Source of the DNA: Eretmocerus hayati | Taxonomy: Eukaryota > Arthropoda > Insecta > Hymenoptera > Aphelinidae | Length of the DNA: 64,000 nucleotides | Direction of reading: 5' to 3' | Assembly (NCBI GenBank): GCA_029851415.1 | Contig: CM056742.1 | Span: 82,264,748-82,328,747, forward strand | Part shown: piece by piece, positions 44,442 through 57,731 of the stretch | Position numbering within the stretch: position 1 is the first letter of the stretch | How the letters are laid out: every line of letters starts with the position of its first letter | The notes under the pieces: generated by a model | Database searches by the model: none | Told to the model about the DNA's origin: nothing | What the model saw: only the letters and a program-made list of their open reading frames with translations | Made by a program: the position numbers and the translations under genes

Positions 44442-46470
44442 GTGGACGATTTTATTAATAATATTGAGGAAGATACTTTGGATGAAGCATTGGGTGGAAT
44501 CTTGCTCTCTCGCGAGGGAACATTTAGAGCTAGAGTAGAACGATCGCGTAGACGCGTTCGCGGTGAATATAACGAGACAGCCCAGGATAGGCGTTCAATT
44601 ACCAATAGATATGAGGAGGGCAACACTTTTGCAAACAATATAAACGATGGAAATGTGACTAGGCGCAATAATCGAGTGCGAAGGAGCTTATTACGCGATG
44701 AATTAGCGGATGTGCAAGGGAATACACAACGGCGATCGGCGTTAACCCAAAATGAGGCGCGTCCAGAAATTCAAAAATCTAGCGAACCGTCAACGAAATT
44801 CATTACATTGCGAGATAAAAAGGGCAGATTATATGAAATCCCAATACAAATCGCGGATAGTTGGAATAATTGGTCAGACCGCGAAAATGCTGAAAATCAA
44901 ATCATACACGAGGATATTCTGGATCAGACGGTGTGTTCTCAGAACAGCGCGAGAGCTAGCGCGCCATTACAAACAAATACCCAATGGCAGGCGAAAGAGC
45001 CAAGCGCCGAGCCACACAGCGACCACGCACACAGCTACAGATTCAAACAGACCTAAACGGCGTAGTCAAATTTTACGCGAGCAATTACAGCAAGCATTAT
45101 TAGAGAAAGAATATGAATCGTGCGGCGTTAGAAATGAATCGTATAAGGGTAATGAAACGGGGCAAATTGAGAATGATGAGGGGATTCCTTCTAGCGATAG
45201 TGAGAATGGAATTTTTCAGAAGCGAGGGGAGAATCCGAGGCCCTCTTTTCCAAGACTCAGCGGCCATTCACGTGTAAGTTGGGCAGCGGATGTCAATCAG
45301 GCAAGCAGAGAAATAATATACAATGAACACACAGCACGTACAGATTTTCACACGCATACACAAAGTAGAAACGATGCGAATACAGCTGAGACGAGAGATC
45401 TCACGCGGACAGTGAAATCGTGGAACCTTAGATTCTTAGGTTCAGCAAATCAGAGTTTGGAAGAATTTTGAATCAAAGTCGATGAACACAGGATGGTGGC
45501 AGGCATGTCCGAGCATAATATTTTGCGCGCAGTAGCAGTGTTCTTGAGCGGCCCAGCGTTGAATTTGTATCGATTACGCGGTAGTAACTGGCAATCTTGG
45601 AAAGGTGCGGTTACTCGTTTTCGCGCGCATTGCCAGGACGAAAAATATTCAGAACGGTTAGCAGACGAAGCACGCCCACGATTTCAAAGAGACGACGAGC
45701 CAGTTCATGAATACATCACAGCAACGCGTCTGATTTTTGACAGGATGCCGGAACCTCCACCAGAGTCAAAACAGGTGGACCGAATTTATTATAATATGAG
45801 AAAAGATTTTCACCCTTTGATGCGTCGATATTTGCATGCGGGTATTGAGAAATTTTCTAGACAAGCTACCGAGCTTGGGAAAGCTTCTGATGCGGGCAAA
45901 AATCAAGCACTCGTTCAGGGCAATAAGAAACATGATGGAAAGTCAAGTTCGCAAAAGGCTGAAAATTCGAATCAAAATTCAAAAGAGAGTCAAAATTCAA
46001 GTCAAGATAAGGAGAAAAAATCTGAATCCGGAAAAGAGACGATAGATTTAGCAACTGTTGAAGTAACAACTATGGCAGACGTTGCAAAATGAATGAATAT
46101 CCAAATTTAGGGATTACGAGAAGAACTCTTACCGAAGCCGAGCGGTCAGAACGCGAACCAGAGTAATAACGCGCAAAATTCAAATAAAAATAAGGGGCAA
46201 GGTCGGAATAGAAGTTGACGTAGAGACTGAGGCGATCAGGGAGGCAATAAAAACAACAGCGGCAACGGTGGCAATGGCCAGCAACAGAGTGCTAAAGCGA
46301 GGCCGCCACCTAAAAATTTCCAAAATAATTATCCTCGGCAAAATTTTCAGATGCGCGAATTTTACGCGAACAACAGTCAAAATCAAGGTCAGAACAATCA
46401 TTATCAAAATCAGAATAGGAATTATAATGGCAATTACAATGGTAATAACCAGAATAACTATCAAAGAGGA
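44442..46470 (+). pseudogene. Gypsy-like gag, first part, frameshifted and with stops
   Basis: Coding-like sequence starts near 44442 with an Asn/Arg-rich N-terminus. The frame shifts near 45000-45050, after which a region resembling Gypsy capsid follows (WNLRFLGSANQSLEEF, a TGA at 45469, then LRAVAVFLSGPALNLYRLRG). Lys/Asn/Gln-rich sequence with further stops leads into an N/Q/Y-rich stretch (NRNYNGNYNGNNQNNYQRG) at 46400-46470. There the foldback element interrupts the frame; the same frame resumes at 47601. Confidence 0.75.
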
Positions 46471-47596
46471 CACGGTGCGCTTCTGAGGAGGATGAGTCCC
46501 GCAAAATTGTCAAAAAAAACTGGAAAGTGGATGTTTCTCCACGAAACTTCATGAGCAGAACCTGATTTTGGGCGAAATCGGATCAGCTCCTTTTTTTGAG
46601 TCGTTGTCAAATTAATCATTCCCCGTGTATTGTTTATGGAGAAATTTGGCGACTTAACGTTTTCTTCGCATTTTTGAGGTTCTCTCGTGATTACTCAGAA
46701 AGGGTGGGTCATAGCAAAAAAAGTCACGAACAGTTTTCTATAGATTTTTTGAAGAACAACGAGTAGACGTAATGAGATCAATCGAGAAACTCAGGCTTCC
46801 TCCATGGTGTTGAAGGAAATAGTCGATAATTGGCAGTAGGCGCGAGGTTTTTCGTGAGAAACTTGAGCTTTTACTGATAATATGTCAATTCCCTCGAGTT
46901 TCATGATTTATCTACCCACATCATTCTGTAGGTTTTCAAAAATAAATAAAAAAACTATTCATGACATTTTTTGCTATGACCCACCTCGTCTGAGTAATTA
47001 CGAGAGAACCTCGAAGATGCGAAAGGAACGTTAAGTTGCTATTTTTCGCATCTTCGAGATTTTCTCGTAATTACTCGGACAAGCTGGGCCATAACAAAAA
47101 ATTTCAAGAATAGTTTTTTATTTATTTTTGAAAACCTACAAAATGACGTGGGTAGATGAATCATAAAACTCGAGGGGATTGACATATTATCAGTGAAAGC
47201 TCAAGTTTCTCACGAAAATCCTCGCGCCTTCTGCTAATTATCTACTATCCCCTTCAACACCATGGAGGAAGCCTAAGTTTCTCGATTAATCTCATTACGT
47301 TCACTTGTTGTTCCTCAAAAAATCTATAAAAAACTGTTCTTTCCATTTTTTGCTATGACCCACCCTTTCTGAGTAATTACGAAAAAACCTCAAAAATGCG
47401 AAGAAAACGTTAAGTCGCCAAATTTCTTCATAAGCAATACACGGGGAATGATTAATCTGACAACTACTCAAAAAAAGGAGCTGATCCGATTTCGCTCAAA
47501 ATCAGGTTCTGCTCATGAAGTTTCGTAGTAGAACATCAACTTTCCAGTTTCTTCTGACAATTTTGGAAAACTCATCCTCCTCAGAAGCGCACCGTG
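46471..47596. mobile_element. 1.1-kb foldback element with CACGGTG ends and 4-bp AGGA duplication
   Basis: The whole 1,126-bp element is one imperfect palindrome centred near 47033. Its ends are CACGGTGCGCTTCTGAGGAG and the inverse, and AGGA flanks both sides (46467-46470, 47597-47600). Removing the element and one AGGA restores the gag frame exactly from NNYQRG to GYKGNRGGG, which proves both boundaries. A 5'-CAC end with a 4-bp duplication fits the Chapaev branch of the CMC superfamily (inference). No coding capacity. Confidence 0.88.
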
Positions 47597-47600
47597 AGGA

Positions 47601-47819
47601 GGTTATAAAGGAAATCGGGGAGGTGGTTATCGATGGGGTTACCGTGGTAGAGGTTATGGTGGATACTATGATAATGGCAATTATACTAATCACCAGAACC
47701 AGGGCTAACCACTACCATTACAACAACAAAATGCCCCAATTAATTCAGTGAATTTGGAAGAAAATGCGCCCACGGCGAAACCACCAGTCGATGCGGGGAA
47801 CGCGGAACCAGCGGCGTAA
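47601..47819 (+). pseudogene. Gypsy-like gag, end, after the foldback insertion
   Basis: Continues the gag frame with an RGG/GYR-rich basic stretch (GNRGGGYRWGYRGRGYGG), probably an RNA-binding domain replacing zinc knuckles. A stop lies at about 47706, and the same frame ends at 47819. Confidence 0.65.
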
Positions 47820-48680
47820 AAGAGACTATTGCGTTAGCTACGTCCGAACAGGTCTCAAAAGTTTGCGAAGCCAGTCAGTCACAATCTCGAGGAACTGCGA
47901 ATACTTTTCAAGTTGACGCGACGAGGATTTTCAAATTCCCTGATACGACGAAACCGACGGATTATCCTCGATATTGGATCAACGTAAAAATTGGTCAAAT
48001 AGAATTGAAGGGATTATTAGATTCGGGGGCCGCACGGTCCGTGATAGGCAGAAAGTATCGAGACATCGCAGGGCAAATTGGTATTACGCTCCAACCCTCT
48101 AATTTTTTGTACGCTCAGATGGCGAACGGAGAATTGGGAGAGGTAGCTGGGGAATTGATCACTCCCCTGAAGATAGCTAGGATAAGCAAAAATATGCCAG
48201 TCCTTAGCGTGCCATCATTACCTGTAGATCTCATCTCGGGACTCGAATTTATCCGTTTCTTTGGGATGCACATCCTAGGTGATAGTGACGAGTATACATT
48301 CGCAGACCTTAAGGACAAACCAAAATTTGCATTTGAGTTATTCTCAATCGAATCACCAAATCAAATGAATAAAGAGTCTGAAATTCCAACAACATCGGAA
48401 GAAAGAATCGAGTCAAGATCTGAAGCGTCAAAGAGCGCACAAGAGCCACAATCGAGAGGTGAAGGTTTGAAAAAATCGAGTGATTATGAGGCTTACAGTC
48501 TGAAAAGAGTTTTGGATGAATGTTTACCTCACCAGAATAAGAATGACAAATTCTTGAAAGCAACTGATTTAATCGAATACGAGACTCGACTCTCAGAAAG
48601 TACACTCCAGAGAAGCAAAGATATTTTCCGTTGTCAGATGAAATGGAGAAAACAATGCATGCAGAATTTCAAAAATTAAT
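47820..48680 (+). CDS. Gypsy-like aspartic protease region
   Basis: An open frame with the protease active site LLDSGAARSVIG (at 48014), flap-like YAQMANGELGE and a C-terminal LISGLEFIRFFGMHI. These are classic retroelement protease blocks. A Ser/Glu-rich linker leads to the reverse transcriptase, which begins beyond a stop at about 48678. The protease would cut the gag-pol polyprotein, but with gag and RT broken it has no obvious use. Confidence 0.75.
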
Positions 48681-49860
48681 TGATGCAGATGTAGTGGAAA
48701 GATCAAATAGTCCTTGAAATAACCCAGCATCCTTAGTTAAAAAAGCAAACGGAGGGCATAGATTGGTAGTAGATTTACGGGTAGTCAATTCCTTAGCTGA
48801 AAAAGATGCATATCCGACCCCGTATATGGACACGAGTTTGAGAAAATTAAAGAACGCGAAATATATAACTACTCTGGACTTATCCATGGCTTACCATCAA
48901 ATGAAGCTTAAGAAGATTTCGAGGAATATTTGAGCATTCACAATTTCCGGTAGAGGGCACTAGATGTTCAGAAGATTACCTATGGGTCTAGCTAACGCTG
49001 GAGCCTGCTTCCAAAGATTAATTGATCCAATTATTGGAGACCTAGAGCCTTACGCGTACGGGAATTTAGACGATATTGTCCTGGTAACAGAAACGTTTGA
49101 ACAGCATTGAGAGCTACTGGGAAAATTATTAAATAGAATCGTGGGGGCAGGTCTTACGATCAATAGAGGAAAAAGTAAATTTTGCTGCCAAGAAGTCAAA
49201 TTTTCAGGATATATAGTGGACGAGCACGGTTCAAGAGTCGATCCCGAAGAAACAGAAGCAATCAAGAATTATCCAAGGCCTAGAAATGTCAAACAAGTGA
49301 AGAGATTCACAGGTATGTCATCATGGCACAGTAAATCCATCAGAAATGATGCGACGATTGTAGGGTCAATAAATCGTTTATGAAAAAAAAAGGGAAATCT
49401 GAGTGGAAAGAGGAACAAGACAAAGCGTTTCGTACGCTAAAAGAAGCATTAGTATCTGCACCCGTGCTCACTATGCCAGTACCGGACGCTCAATGGTTCT
49501 TACTTACTGATGCATCAGACCCTGGGATAGGATCTATGCTTACACAGAAAGTTGATGGCAAAGAACGCGTAGTTTGTTACGCGAGTCGATCACTTTCCAA
49601 ACGAGAAAGAGTCTGGTCAGTGACAAAACGAGAATGTCTGGCTATTAAATGGAGTATTGAAAAATGAAGGCCGTATACTGAGGGAGAAAAGTTTACAGTT
49701 GGAACAGACCACAGCGCGCTACAGTGGCTGTTCAACAAGAAAAATCCGGTGGGACGCTTAGGCAGATGGGCTCATGACCTCGCGAGTTATTCATTCAGGG
49801 TAATCCACCGCAAAGGAACGCTTGATGTTGTCCCTGATGCGCTTTCAATAATGTTTGAAG
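48660..49860 (+). pseudogene. Gypsy-like reverse transcriptase and RNase H, several stops
   Basis: Recognisable blocks are VVDLRVVNSLAEKDAYPTPY, ITTLDLSMAYHQMKL, RRLPMGLANAGACFQRLID and GNLDDIVLVT, where YLDD is usual. RNase H follows with LLTDASDPGIGSMLTQ, KRECLAIKWSIEK and GTDHSALQWLF. In-frame stops occur at about 48717, 48930, 48963, 49107, 49381 and 49665, so the enzyme cannot be made whole. The first Asp of the active site is preserved in the LDLS motif. Confidence 0.85.
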
Positions 49861-50747
49861 ACGACACGATGAATATCGGTTCAGTTGGAGTTCTTGAGAG
49901 AACATCAGATAAGTGGTACAACAAGAGATTTTTTCAAATTTTGAAACATTCAAAAAGATACAGAGATTGGAAGATTATGGATGGTAGAATCCATAAATAT
50001 AGGCCAGATCACGAATTGAATGAGATATTTGATGATTTAGATGCGTGGAAATTAGTCGTTCCAGAAGAAAACCACGCAAAAATAAATGACGAGCCATCAG
50101 CCGGTCATATGGGCAAAGAAAAAACGTATAGGAAGGTCGCGCAGTCATACTTTTGGCTCGGTATTTACCTAGACTTTGCGAATTACGTGAAAAATTGCGA
50201 TAGTTGCTCGTTATATGAGTTAGATCAACGCGGTCAGATAGGTATGATGGGTACTTGCACAGTTGCCAGACCAATGAAAATTATAGCAATGGATTTAATG
50301 GGATCATTTCTAAAATCGGGAGAACAGTGTGGATATTCACTTATTTTCGAGTGTATTTCTAGCCCTTATATAATCTGCGTACCTCTACGTAAAAAGACTG
50401 GTCAAGCGGTTCAGAATGCACTTGAAAATGTATTTTGTACACATTATGGTACACCAGGAATTTTGATTAGCGATAATGGGTTAGAGTCCAAAAATGAACT
50501 AATGAGTGAATTCTCCAAAGAGAACGGTATAGAGCATAAATTCACCCCTAGTTTCCATCCCCAATCAAATCCGGTTGAACGAGTAAATCGAGATATCAAG
50601 ACTATGATAGCCATTTTTGCCGATAATCACAAAGAATGGAATGAGCATATTCAACAGTTTCGATTTTGTCAGAATTCGAATTTTTATAGTTCAACCGGAA
50701 AATCACCAGCGTTCATGATTCATGGACGCGAGATTAAAGCGCCATAA
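49861..50747 (+). CDS. Gypsy-like integrase, open frame
   Basis: This open frame begins with the end of RNase H (49749) and carries integrase. The HHCC module is seen as H...GHMGKEKTYRKVAQ and CDSCSLYE. The core motifs are IIAMDLMGSF (Asp), ILISDNGLESKNEL (Asp) and FHPQSNPVERVNRDIK (Glu), so the DDE triad looks complete. It ends at two stops near 50746. Downstream blocks to about 51480 (RFEIRDKVWKKN, KFSGLYTI) are the detached C-terminal part. Confidence 0.8.
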
Positions 50748-51480
50748 TGATGGAGAAGACGCGTGGAAATACTCGGGGAAAGCTTGGAGATTTCCATGAA
50801 GAACGGTCATCAAACCGAATAAATGAAGTCATTCAAAGATGTAGACACAGCAGAAATCAGTTCAGAAGCAAATTCAGAAGATAATTCAGAAGTCGAGTCA
50901 GAAAATCGGAATTCAAGTCAATCAAATGAGCGATCGCGAGTCGATGAACCAGAGAGATTCACCATTCAGCAGGAAAAGTTCAGTTTAGATTCCATTGTTT
51001 CTCAGAAATCAGTAAAAAATTGGGCAGATCGTAAGGATAGGTTACCCGAGGTCTTTTATAAGTGAAATTGAGAGTGCGAGCGAGGAACAGAAAGATTATT
51101 ATGAAAGAGGTAAGCGTAATGTTAGATTTGAAATACGAGATAAGGTATGGAAGAAGAATCGTCCCCTGTCATCATCTGAAAAAGGTTTTACAACGAAGTC
51201 AGCGGGGAAATTCTCCGGCCTATATACTATTGCCAAGCAGCTTGTCCAACACGTATACATATTGGAGAAAGATGGAGTAGAAATGCAAGCTTCGACCCAC
51301 GCAAAAGACCTCAAATACGTGAACAGTGGGGAGAGTCAAAGGTTACAGCAGGTTGCATCCGAGCAGTTGACAACGGCGCACACTATTAAAAAAAAGGCCA
51401 CGGGACAATATAAATTGCCCCGTGAAAACGGACGATTTTGGGACTCTGCATTAGGTCATTTTGTAGCTTTTTACATATAG
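50748..51480 (+). pseudogene. C-terminal tail of Gypsy-like integrase, fragmented
   Basis: Two frames, a Ser/Glu/Asn-rich stretch (50823-51062) and then a part resembling the integrase C-terminal domain (DKVWKKN ... KFSGLYTIAKQL), continue pol after the stops. The last frame ends at 51480. No LTR or polypurine tract could be found downstream; 51390-51400 (AAAAAAAAGG) is a weak candidate. Confidence 0.55.
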
Positions 51481-52337
51481 TTTCTGGATCCTACTCCCTC
51501 GAGATGCCTCCAAGCAGTCTGTGAGGGTGGCATCTTCAAGAATGGAAAAATGTGCGAAAAGCCGATCAAAAAAGTAATTTTACTCAAAGAGGATGCATTT
51601 TGAGCTGGAATGAAGATAAACAAAATTGTAGATTTTTGTCCGACAAATCGGAAACCATTGCCAGTATTTCAGGAAATTCACATTTTGGGGGGTTTTTGGT
51701 CGTTTTTGGTGTTTTTGGGGGGGTTTTGGGGGATTTTGGGGAGGTTTTTGGACACTGACGAAGAATCTGATCACGTCAATCCAAAGAACGGGAAAGGACC
51801 CCGCCCCGAGCGAGAGGATTTTGGGTTCGGGTGAATTTTGTCGGGAAAAAAAATATGTTGTAGCGCAAAAAATTCTGAACAAAAAGTTCAATGGTCTCGA
51901 AGACGGGAAATAGCTACTTTTTTCAGGATTAATTGAATAGATACCGATATATGAGAGGTTATGAGGTTATCTAGAACAACAACAAAATCTTGTCTGCGGT
52001 GTTTGAATTTGGATAATTGGAGATGTACAATCTGAATTTGATGTAGCTTCAGTGTCATATTTTTTGTAATAAGAACATTTTATCTCAAACCTTCGATGAG
52101 AATAGCGGAAGCACGTATGCAAAAGTAGTGATAATACGCGATTAACAGAGGAATCATAACGGCTCATATTCTTGAGGATCACTTTTTATGTCAATCAGTG
52201 TAGCAGCTAACGTTGAAGCTGAGCCATAAGGCTGTGCTGTGTTAAGGTATGAAACCCTCGGTCCCAGATAATCGTGGACCTACAACTCGAAGAATCTCGA
52301 TTCGTACTACAAGATGAGAGGAAAACGGTCTTTTCAC
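51481..52337. other. Non-coding region with a G-rich tract
   Basis: No gene seen. The plus strand at 51688-51755 is a run of G3-G7 blocks separated by T3-T5, interrupted only by short sequences, able in principle to form stacked G-quadruplexes. The rest is ordinary AT-rich sequence. Confidence 0.6.
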
Positions 52338-52553
52338 ACGTAGTCCAAGGCACAAACTATCGTTCCGCATTCACCCAAGACCGTACCTTGTGCCAAAGAG
52401 CGACTCCTACATGTAGTCAAGGACGTATACTGCCATTCCGCATTCACACGAGATTGTGCTTCGTGCCGGAGAATTCCCACGCGCGGTCAAAGATGTAAGG
52501 TGATGATCCGCATTCGCGCGGGGTTGTGTCTTGTGCTAAGGGTGGCTCTCGAC
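52338..52553. repeat. Three ~71-bp tandem repeats
   Basis: Each unit contains CCGCATTC followed by CGAGATTGTGCTTCGTGCC or a variant. They end next to an ACTAAATAAAGATATT sequence that may be a polyadenylation region. Confidence 0.7.
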
Positions 52554-52621
52554 TAAATAAAGATATTGGAATCGAATGATGAATTAACCATAAACCAACG
52601 TTCACGTTGGTCTGAGAACAC

Positions 52622-53423
52622 GTTGTTGACATGATTTACGAGTCCCAAACTGGGACTCATGATTCCAGAACTCCCTGCGGATACACGGCATAGAACCCGT
52701 CGGCAACGGACATCGGACAAGTCTCAAGCCAAAGCAAGGGCCAGCACCAGCTACATACATAAGCCAAGCAACGCCAAGAGGACATGAGATGCAACAGCCG
52801 AAGGGGGCGGTCGACAAACAACACTCGCTGTACAGCCATGACCTCATTACGGCATGCGGCCACGATACTCGGCAACGTCGCATACGCTTGGCAACGCCGA
52901 CGCCCCCGCCTAGCAACATCAAGCCCGGCGCCGCTGCATACCGAGGGAAGGCCTTATTGGATGACGCAACCGACAACCAATCAAAGACGCTCCCCAGACG
53001 ATAGAGAGTCTCCCCTCCAGCGCGCAGATCCACGACGCGCTCGATCAATCATGGCCGCGCACGAATTAGGCAACAGTCCGCCCCCCTTCCCTAGTCGGCA
53101 CCGCCCAGATCCATGATGGCGTATCAAGGAGAGGATGCGCAGGCACCACCAGTAACCAGTCAGAGGCTTTCATGGGCGTAACTACGCCACTCAGCTAATG
53201 ACGTCATTTCGTCTATGTAAGGAGCCTACAGACGCCCGCCAGCAGACTTGGGGCTTGGGACCCAGACCCATAACTTCAGCCTCGCTCGAGTAACCACATA
53301 ACGAGCCTTGCACTGTCATTCTGTACTCTCATTTTGTATAACGCATTTCATAACGCCGGTTCTGTACAGAGTCTTCCATAACGCCAGTTTTGTGGAGAGT
53401 CAGTCAATAAAGCCACATTGATT
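52622..53423. repeat. Possible solo LTR
   Basis: A GC-richer ~800-bp stretch starting TGTTGACA, with AATAAA at 53407 shortly before a TTGTCA end. It could be an LTR with R/U5 near its end. No second copy, primer site or target duplication was found. Treat as a guess. Confidence 0.25.
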
Positions 53424-56400
53424 GTCAATCTTGGGAGTACGGGTGTTTTTGGGGTATTGTGGAACGCTAAGTAAAAATTTGAGATCGCTCAGCTTCGAAA
53501 TCGTGTTTCGTGTTGTGGGACGGTTGCGGGGGCGGAGGCGCGAATTGACTGAGATCGAAGTTTGAGAGTAGAGTATGGGTGTTTTTGGGATACTTTAGAA
53601 TCCCTGAGCACGAACTTGAGATCGACCAGTCTCCAAATCGTGTTGCGGGGCCGAAGCGCGGATTGACCGAGATCGCAGTTCGAGAGTTAAACAGGGTTGT
53701 TTTGGAGTATTTTGGTATCGCTAGCACGAATTTGAGATCACACAGCTCCCGAATCGTGTTGCATGGGTGGCTGCAAGAGCAAGGACGCATGTTGAGCTAG
53801 ATCGAGCTGGAAAAGTCGGGGAAGGGCTTTGATATTTCGAAATCACTGGGCACAAATCTCACATCACCTAGCCTCAGAACCGTATTGGGTGAACGGCTGT
53901 GATGCTGTCTCCGGAATAGTTCCTTGATATTGATTATTTCCAGCGATAAAATCTGATCAGGAGTTGTAGGCCGAATGATAGCATCAAATACTATACCACG
54001 AGCATACGCCAAGTGTCTTCATTGGCCGAGGGTTCGAGCAATTTCATACTGATCGAAATTCCGATTCGCTAGCGCTGTAATCACAATTCTCGATGATGGA
54101 ATAGACCACGAATCTTTTCGGGCGTGAATCTGGGAAAGGGTGGTTACTACAAGGAGATTCGAGTGCTGAATTCCTATCATGGCCAATTTTACACGCAGAA
54201 TCTCATCTCATCCTGCAAGAAGCTTGACTACCATACCACGGCCATGACCAGAGCGTAATTCGATAGCAGCGGGACCGGTCGATGTCCTTGGGAGTACGAT
54301 CTCAGAATCTCAACTCCGTGATGAAAAGTCTCGAGGAGGAGTCGATTCTGATAAATTTATAGGCGTGAATCTGTTACTCAATGGTGACGGATAGGAGATT
54401 TGAGAAGCTCCTTGATGAGTATAGGCATCCCCACGGATGAAATCTGATCCCAAGTCGAAGAAGACTCAAGTAATTCGGTCACCATACCACGGTGGTCGAA
54501 TGATCGAGCAATAGCCTAGGGATGGAAACCACGATCCTCTAACTATGCATTTACAACTCTCGATAACAGAATGGACTACAAATCTTTTCGGGTGTGAATC
54601 TACGAAAGGGCGGTGACTGCGAGGAGATTTGAGCGTTAAATCTCTATTCTGGGCAATATCACAAGCAGAATCTGATCTCATGTACCGAGAAGCATGATGG
54701 CCATACAACGGCCCAGAATCAACACGTGATCCAATAGCCTACGGATCCGGAGATATCCCAGGAGGTGTGATTCTGGTTTCTTAGCTCTTTGATAAAAACA
54801 CTCGAGAAACTCCCCGACTCCTTCCCAAGATTCTTGATCAGAGATCTGAGATTTCAGGATCATACTCCCTAAAACATCACCCGATCCAACTGCTATGAAA
54901 GCATGCTCTAGCCTCGGCCGTTGTGTGGTGGTCATGCTTCTCGCAGGATGAGATGGAATCCTGCCAGTAAAATCGGCCAAAATAGACATTCAGCTCTCAA
55001 ATCTCCTTGCAATCACCGCCCTTTCATAGATTCACGCCCAAAAAGGTTTGAAGTCTATCCCAATACCAAGAATTGTGATCACATCGCTGGAGGATCGTAG
55101 TTCCAATCTCTAGAATATTGCTCGATCTTTCCACCACCAATACACTTGGTTTAGTCTCGAGGTATGGTGATAAATAACAGATTTATTCAAGTATGCTGAT
55201 CGGAGCGCTGGGAACCTACATAATCGGATGAATCTAATGCGAGTCATTCCACGACTTGGGAACAGATTTCATCCATGGGGATGTCCAGATTCAACAAAGT
55301 AACAATCAAATCTCCTACCCGCTATCATTGTGTGGTAGATTCACGCTCGTCAATCTATGAGAATCGACTTCATTTCGAGATTTTCGATCGAGCTGAGATC
55401 TCAGAATCGAACAACCTGGGATATCTCCCGATCCCTAAGCTATTGGATCTCGTGTTTATTCTGGACCGTTGTATGGTCACCATGTTTCTCGATACATGAG
55501 TTCAGATTCTGCTAGTGAAAGTAGACAGGATAGAGATCCAACGCTTGAATCTCCTTGCAATCATCACTCTCCCCTAGATTCACGCCCGAGGAGATTTGTA
55601 GTCCATTCCGTTATCGAGGATTGTGATCGCAAAGCTAGAGGATCGTACTTCCCAGGCCTAGAATATTGCTCGAACTTTCGACCACTGAACACAATCGGCT
55701 TAGGTTCGTGGTATGGTGACCGAATCACGTAAGTCATCCCACTACTAGGGATCAGATTCAACCCGTGAGGATGGCCAAGTTCAGCAAGAGAACACTCGAA
55801 TCTCCTACCCGTCACTATCGAGTAGTAGATTCACGACCATGAATCTATGAGAATATACGGCTTCTCGAGATTTCTGATCACAGAGCTAAGATTTGAGAGT
55901 CGCACCTCCTAGGATATCTCCCGATCTCTAGGCTATTGGGTCACGTGTTTGTTCTGGGCGGTTGTATGGTCACCATACTTCCCGGTACATGAGATCAGAT
56001 TTAACTTGTGAAAACAGTCAGAATAGAGATTCAACGCTTGAATCTCCTTGCATTCACCACCCTCTGGTGAATTCTTGCCCGAAACGATTTGTAGTCCATT
56101 CCGTCATTGAAAATTGTGATCACGAAGCTAGAGGATCAGAGTTTCAATCACTAGGATATTGCTCGAGGTTCCATCCAACAAATATGGGCGGGTTAGGCTC
56201 GTGGTATGCGAATCGGATAACGTAAGTCTCTCCACAACTCGAGATCAGAGTCAATCCATGGAGGAGTTCAGGTTCACCGAGAGGACATCCAAATCTCCTC
56301 CTTGCTACTATTGAGATCTAGATTCACTCCCGTCAATCTATAAGAATCGACTGCTTCTCAAGATATTTATCAAAGAGCTGAAATTTCGAGATCACACTCG

Positions 56401-57731
56401 CTAAGTCATCACCCGATCTCGCTGCCATCAAATCACGCTATGGTCATGGTCGTCGTATGGTAGTCATGATTCTCGCAGGATGGGATGAGATTCTGTCTGT
56501 AGAATTAGCCAGAATAGAGATTCAGCTGTCGAATCTCCTGGCAGTCAACACCCTCTCTTAGATTCACTCCCGAAAAGATTTGTGGTCTATTCCGTCATCG
56601 AGAATTGTGATTACAGCGCTAGCGAATCGGAATTCCGATCAGTATAGAATTGCTCGATCCCCTGGACAATGAAGACACTTGGCGTATACTCGTGGTATGG
56701 TTTTTGATGCTAGAACTCTGCCTACTACTCCTGATCAGATTCTATCTCAGGAATTGATCATTATCAGGAAACTATATATTGCACACACCATCACAGCTGC
56801 CCACCCAACACGGTTCTGAGGTTGGGTGATGAGAGATTTGCGTCCAGCGATTACGAAATTTCAAAGACCCTCCGCGACCTTTCCAGATCGATCTAGTTCA
56901 ACATGCGTCCTCGCTCTTGTAGCCGCCCATACAAAACGATTCGGGAGCAGAGTGATCTTGAATTCGTGCTTAGGGCCTCGACAGAAAATGCGTGGTGTTC
57001 TTTTCTCCACTCTTTACCCGTGTATGAGCAAAGGCGCTTGCTCCTTCCCCCGTGGGAGTAGCGCTATTGCGCGCCAGTGGCGGCCACTGCAACTACAGCG
57101 CCTATGCTTGTACACGGGGGGAAAATGGAGGAGAGAGCATCGCGCACTCCCTGTCGAGGCCCTTAGCGACTCCAAACTACCCTAAGAACACCTTTGTTCA
57201 ATTCCTGAACTTTGATCTCGGTCAATCCTCGCTTTCGCCCCCGCACCACGATTTGGAAGCTGGATAATCTCAAAAACATTTTTAGCGACTCCAGAATATC
57301 CGAAACCCCTATTTAGCTTATCTCCCACTTAGCTTTCGAGATTCGATCTCAGCCTATTCAGGCCTCCAACCCCGTAGCTGCCCACGAAATACGATTTGAA
57401 GGCTGGGTGATCTCAAATTCGTGCTTAGCGTCTCCAAAATTTCCCAGAAACACCCTTACTCAAGTCTCGAAGGTCGATCACGCCTTCACCTCCACCTCCG
57501 CAACCACCCACGTATTACGATTTGAAGGCAAGGCGATGTGATTTTCGTGTTCAGCGACCTCGAAATACCTGGAAGCACCCTTCATTTGACTTTTCGAGCT
57601 CGATCTCGATGGTCGCTTGCTCTCGACCCCGCAGTCTCCTATATGATCTCGAGACACGGCAATATGAGATTCGATCTCCATATCCTCGAAATATTTGGCA
57701 GACACCAGTCTCATGCAATCCAAGATTGGTT
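53424..57731. mobile_element. 4.3-kb palindromic element built of tandem repeats
   Basis: Both ends carry ~120-130-bp repeats (GGGTGTTTTTGGGATACTTT on the left, the inverse on the right). Inside lie ~430-bp units such as GAATCTCCTTGCAATCA...GATTCACGCCC, rightward copies in the left half and inverted copies in the right half, with a switch near 54.8 kb. The outermost inverted bases are CAATCTTGG and CCAAGATTG. No coding sequence. The design resembles foldback elements and, on a smaller scale, the 24.5-kb element. Confidence 0.75.
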
